Shown one piece after another: positions 61,633 to 64,000 of a stretch of 64,000 nt of DNA. Source of the DNA: Actinopolymorpha rutila (GTDB lineage: Bacteria > Actinomycetota > Actinomycetes > Propionibacteriales > Actinopolymorphaceae); assembly GCF_013407855.1 (NCBI RefSeq), contig NZ_JACBZH010000001.1:1178001-1242000 (forward strand), in the 5' to 3' direction. Each line of letters begins with the position of its first letter. Within the stretch, counting starts at the first letter, position 1. Both the position numbers and the translations under genes were made by a program. The notes below the pieces were generated by a model. The model saw only the letters and a list, made by a program, of their open reading frames with translations, was not told the DNA's origin and made no database searches.

Positions 61633-61707
61633 CGCTGCTTGACGAACACCTGCTGGGCGAACACCTGCTGGGCGAACACCTGCTGGGCGAACACCTGCTT
61701 GACGAAC
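61633..61707 (-). repeat. 15-bp minisatellite right after the peptide-binding protein gene
   Basis: Five contiguous 15-base units (ACCTGCTGGGCGAAC and variants with TTGA for GGGC) cover 61633-61707. A sixth, separated by 13 bases containing the stop codon, forms the last codons of the substrate-binding protein (encoding the LFVKQ end). In the next minus-strand frame the array encodes VFAQQ/VFVKQ pentapeptides. Confidence 0.9.
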
Positions 61708-61717
61708 GGCCGGACAA

Positions 61718-63517
61718 CTACTGCTTGACGAACAGCTTGGTGAAGTCGGGCCCACCGCTGAACGGGTCGAGGACGACACCGCCGAGCTTGGAGCCGTAGA
61801 GGAAGTTCGTCCTGCTGTAGTCGACCGGGATGACCGGCGCGTACTTCTGCATCATCGTCTTGTCGAGCTTCGGCCATTCCGCCTGCTGTTCCTTCAGCGG
61901 CAGTGCGGAGATCCGGTCGATCTCGGTGTTGATGTCCTTCGCGTTCAGGAAGGACTTGTTCGGTGCGGCGTTGGGGTTGAGGGCGATCAGCCGGCCGTCG
62001 AAGATGGCCGGGAACACCGTGGTGCCCGACGGCCAGTCCAGGCACCAGCCCAGGGGCCGGATGTTGATCTTCGACTTCGGGTTCTCGAACTCCGCCCGCA
62101 CCTGGTCGCGCGGCATCGGAATGGCCGTCGTCTTGAAGCCCGCGGCCTTCAGCTTCTGCGCCCGCACCGCCGACACCTGCGCGGAGATGTCGTTGTCGTT
62201 GGAGTAGGCCCACACGACGTCGAAGCCGAGCTTGCCCGCCTTCTCCAGCATCTTCTTCGCCTTGACCGGGTCGCCGTCACCCTTGCTGCCGTTGCCGAAC
62301 ACGTCGTAGTTGACGAAGCCCGGCGTGACGCGGGGCAGGATCGTGCTGGCCGGGACGTAGGTGAACGGGTTGTCGCCACCGGTCTTGTGCAGCGAGTCGA
62401 ACGGCCACGCCGTGATCAGCGCCCTGCGCACCTCGAGCGGGATCCGCCGCGTGTCCAGGTAGATGAAATCGGTGCACGTGCCGTCACCGGTCATCATCCG
62501 CTTCTCCGGCTCCTTGCCCTGGATCTTGGGCAGCAGCGAGGAGTCGACACCGTCGTAGGTGATCGCGGTCTGGTCAGGGCCGTTGTCGGCGATCAGCTGC
62601 TCCTGCAGCTTGATCGGGTTCTGGCCGTACTTGAAGTCGTACTTGTCGACATACTGGTGGCGCACCGGATCCGTGGCCGGGTTCCACTGGTCGTTCTTGA
62701 CCAGGACCAGCCGCTTGCCCTTCTGGTACGTGTCGAACTTGTACGGGCCGGTCGCCAGGGGGTGGTTGCCGTAGGCGTCCCTGGTGTCCTTCGCCTGCGG
62801 GATAGGCGTGAACACCGGGAACGTCGCGTAGTAGGCGAGGTCCGGGAACGGCTTGGCCATCTTCAGGACGACCGTCTTGTCGTCCGGGGTCTCCACGCCG
62901 GCGTAGTCCAGTCCACCACCCTTGGCCTTGGACTTGAACGGGCCCTTGTACTTCGTGCCGTCCAGGAAGTAGCTCTGCTGGTACGTCGGGCCGCCGGGCA
63001 GTTCCTCGGTGGCGAAGGACCGCTTCACCGAGTACGCGACGTCCTGCGAGGTCACCGCGGAACCGTCCTCGTACTTCAGCCCGTCCTTGAGGTGGAACGT
63101 CCACTGGGTGAAGTCCGCATTGTGCTCACCCAGGTCGGTGGCGAGGTCGGGGACCAGGTAGTACTTCCCGTCCGCCCGGAGTTCCAGCGCCGTGAGTGTG
63201 CGCGTCGTCAGTCGCGCCACGGACAGCGTGTCGATGTAGTAGTCCCGGGTGGGGTCGAACGTCTCCGGCGCCTGCACGGTGAGGACCGTCGCCGTACCAC
63301 CCTTCTGCGCGCCGGCGATGTCCTTGGCCGGCCCCTTGGCGTTGGCGTCCTCCACCACCTGGAAGCCCGCGCCCTTCGGAACCGCCGGCGACTCCTTCTG
63401 GTTCTGCTTTTGCTGCTGCTGCTGCGCCGCTCGCTCCGACGGAGAGGATCCCCCGCCGCAGGCGGTCAGGCCGAGGGCGAGTGCCCCGGCGACCGCCACC
63501 ATCCTCCGGTATCGCAT
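61718..63517 (-). CDS. Peptide/nickel-type ABC substrate-binding lipoprotein (SBP family 5)
   Basis: 599 residues. The signal peptide MRYRRMVAVAGALALGLTAC ends in the lipobox LTAC, followed by a Gly/Ser and Gln-rich linker (five consecutive Gln). The mature part has TVLTVQAPETFDPTRDYYID, TQWTFHLKDGLKYEDGSAVT, DVAYSVKRSFA and HPLATGPYKF, the family 5 (DppA/OppA) signatures. It binds oligopeptides or similar ligands outside the membrane. Neither permease nor ATPase genes are visible within the window, so it is an orphan here. The last five codons are one copy of a 15-bp repeat that continues beyond the stop. Confidence 0.92.
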   Translation of the reverse strand: MRYRRMVAVAGALALGLTACGGGSSPSERAAQQQQQKQNQKESPAVPKGAGFQVVEDANAKGPAKDIAGAQKGGTATVLTVQAPETFDPTRDYYIDTLSVARLTTRTLTALELRADGKYYLVPDLATDLGEHNADFTQWTFHLKDGLKYEDGSAVTSQDVAYSVKRSFATEELPGGPTYQQSYFLDGTKYKGPFKSKAKGGGLDYAGVETPDDKTVVLKMAKPFPDLAYYATFPVFTPIPQAKDTRDAYGNHPLATGPYKFDTYQKGKRLVLVKNDQWNPATDPVRHQYVDKYDFKYGQNPIKLQEQLIADNGPDQTAITYDGVDSSLLPKIQGKEPEKRMMTGDGTCTDFIYLDTRRIPLEVRRALITAWPFDSLHKTGGDNPFTYVPASTILPRVTPGFVNYDVFGNGSKGDGDPVKAKKMLEKAGKLGFDVVWAYSNDNDISAQVSAVRAQKLKAAGFKTTAIPMPRDQVRAEFENPKSKINIRPLGWCLDWPSGTTVFPAIFDGRLIALNPNAAPNKSFLNAKDINTEIDRISALPLKEQQAEWPKLDKTMMQKYAPVIPVDYSRTNFLYGSKLGGVVLDPFSGGPDFTKLFVKQ

Positions 63518-63610
63518 GCCAACCCACTCCCCTGTCCGCGGTCGCTGCTCACTCGTAGCGGTCGCAGCCGTCGCTCACCCGTCGATGTGGAGATGCCGAT
63601 GCTGTGTTGC

Positions 63611-63638
63611 CAGATGCCAGATGCCAGATGCCAGTTGC
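63611..63638. repeat. 7-bp tandem repeat (CAGATGC) before the peptide-binding protein gene
   Basis: Three perfect CAGATGC units and a fourth, CAGTTGC, lie about 95 bp upstream of the lipoprotein start, within its probable promoter or leader region. Confidence 0.75.
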
Positions 63639-63756
63639 GAACTGCCGTCGTTCGGGCCGACGCTGTCGATCAAGCCGGTTGGAACGATAGGCGGAGCACG
63701 GGTGATCGGCGGTCACGAATCGGGCACGCTTGTCCATCGATGTGATGGCGTACGTG

Positions 63757-63782
63757 AAAAGCCCGGTGGGGTGCGGCTTTTT
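63757..63782 (-). terminator. Terminator of the PfkB-family kinase gene
   Basis: AAAAGCC (63757-63763) pairs with GGCTTTT (63775-63781) around an 11-base loop, giving a stem ending in a U-run on the minus strand. It lies 25 bp beyond the stop of the kinase gene. Confidence 0.6.
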
Positions 63783-63806
63783 CGAGCCGCGTTCGGGTGC
63801 CTGCGT

Positions 63807-64000
63807 TCAGAGAATGACGTCGGCGAGTTCGTCGGCACGCGGCGGGTCCGCGCCCGGCCGGGTGCAGGTGAGCGCGGCGGCGGTGCCGGCCCGGGTGAGC
63901 AGACCGCGCAGGGTGCCCTCCGGCAGCGTCGGCCGCGGCTGCCGGAGGGCGGCGAGCAGGTCGAGGTCGTGCAGCCCCGCGAGCAGCGCGGCGCTGAACG
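63807..64000 (-). CDS. PfkB-family carbohydrate kinase, C-terminal fragment
   Basis: The gene runs off the right edge; 64 residues are visible. They begin FSAALLAGLHDLDLL, continue LRGLLTRAGTAAALTCTRPG and end DELADVIL. The phrase F-x-A-x-L-x-A-G-L with A-x-x-x-A-L-T-C-T-R-P-G-A is the end of ribokinase/fructokinase-type PfkB enzymes, just after the GAGD catalytic loop that would lie outside the window. It should phosphorylate a sugar, perhaps fructose. Confidence 0.75.
   Translation of the reverse strand, partial: FSAALLAGLHDLDLLAALRQPRPTLPEGTLRGLLTRAGTAAALTCTRPGADPPRADELADVIL

Larger units (their letters stand above)
61359..61717. other. Spacer with 15-bp repeats and hairpin downstream of the peptide-binding protein gene
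   Basis: 359 bp without a supported gene. It contains the 15-bp tandem array (61633-61707) just past the stop codon of the substrate-binding protein and a 16-bp perfect hairpin (61561-61596). The left 200 bp show no clear feature and probably hold the promoter of the small membrane-protein gene. Confidence 0.6.

Noticed and set aside
61633-61707. CRISPR or attachment-site repeats
   Set aside because: Contiguous 15-bp units without spacers and no integrase gene; this is a minisatellite.
1-64000. Genomic island or mobile element
   Set aside because: No integrase, transposase, tRNA border or clear base-composition break was seen; gene content looks like ordinary accessory sugar metabolism of a soil actinobacterium.

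Overview
The window is a 64-kb piece of a very GC-rich actinobacterial chromosome. The evidence is codon bias towards G/C in third positions, many GTG starts, an IdeR/DtxR-type iron repressor of the actinobacterial kind, twin-arginine lipoprotein signals and a DUF222/HNH gene. The density of LacI-regulated sugar modules would fit a soil or plant-associated member of the Propionibacteriales (Kribbella- or Actinopolymorpha-like), but the placement below phylum is inference. I saw no tRNA, rRNA, CRISPR array, insertion sequence, phage gene, attachment site or replication origin.

Layout. 1-5.3 kb: metallophosphoesterase fragment, DeoR regulator, and a divergent SIS / ROK kinase / NagA / class II aldolase operon that reads as an N-acetylgalactosamine (Aga-type) pathway. 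5.4-7.3 kb: a DUF222/HNH gene broken by a single-base frameshift. 7.7-16 kb: a catabolic module made of a TIM-barrel isomerase, a DUF993 aldolase-like protein, a Gfo/Idh dehydrogenase and a MalFG-type ABC importer with its lipoprotein, plus a divergent LacI regulator. 16-19.2 kb: 2-hydroxyacid dehydrogenase, a tiny basic protein, IdeR, methyltransferase. 19.3-23.9 kb: a LacI regulator divergent from a GH78 alpha-L-rhamnosidase. 24-30.2 kb: an orphan response-regulator DNA-binding domain, a nucleotidyltransferase, a MetF-like protein and a large secreted subtilase. 30.5-33.1 kb: a ThuA/Gfo-Idh pair and a small LuxR-type protein. 33.5-46.4 kb: a second ABC sugar importer, a Gfo/Idh-aldo/keto reductase fusion, an unrecognised protein, a GH2 enzyme, an S9 peptidase and another Gfo/Idh protein. 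46.8-54.2 kb: L-rhamnose operon (rhaM, rhaI, aldolase/dehydrogenase, rhaB), Zn-alcohol dehydrogenase and a convergent lactonase. 54.3-61.4 kb: FAD oxidoreductase, an Ada/AlkA-Ogt alkylation-repair pair, glucarate-dehydratase-like enzyme, SDR, FAD monooxygenase and a small membrane protein. 61.7-64 kb: a peptide-type ABC substrate-binding lipoprotein and the 3' end of a PfkB-family sugar kinase.

How it fits together. The main theme is uptake and breakdown of plant-derived sugars, with L-rhamnose at the centre: rhamnosidase releases rhamnose, then mutarotase, isomerase, kinase and aldolase/lactaldehyde dehydrogenase process it. Two promoters 26 kb apart (rhamnosidase and rhaM) carry near-identical operators just downstream of their -10 boxes. 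This suggests one LacI repressor, encoded next to the rhamnosidase, runs both. A second theme is oxidative, non-phosphorylating sugar chemistry: four Gfo/Idh proteins, ThuA, a TIM-barrel isomerase and DUF993. A third, unexpected feature is a high density of short tandem repeats at gene ends and in leaders.
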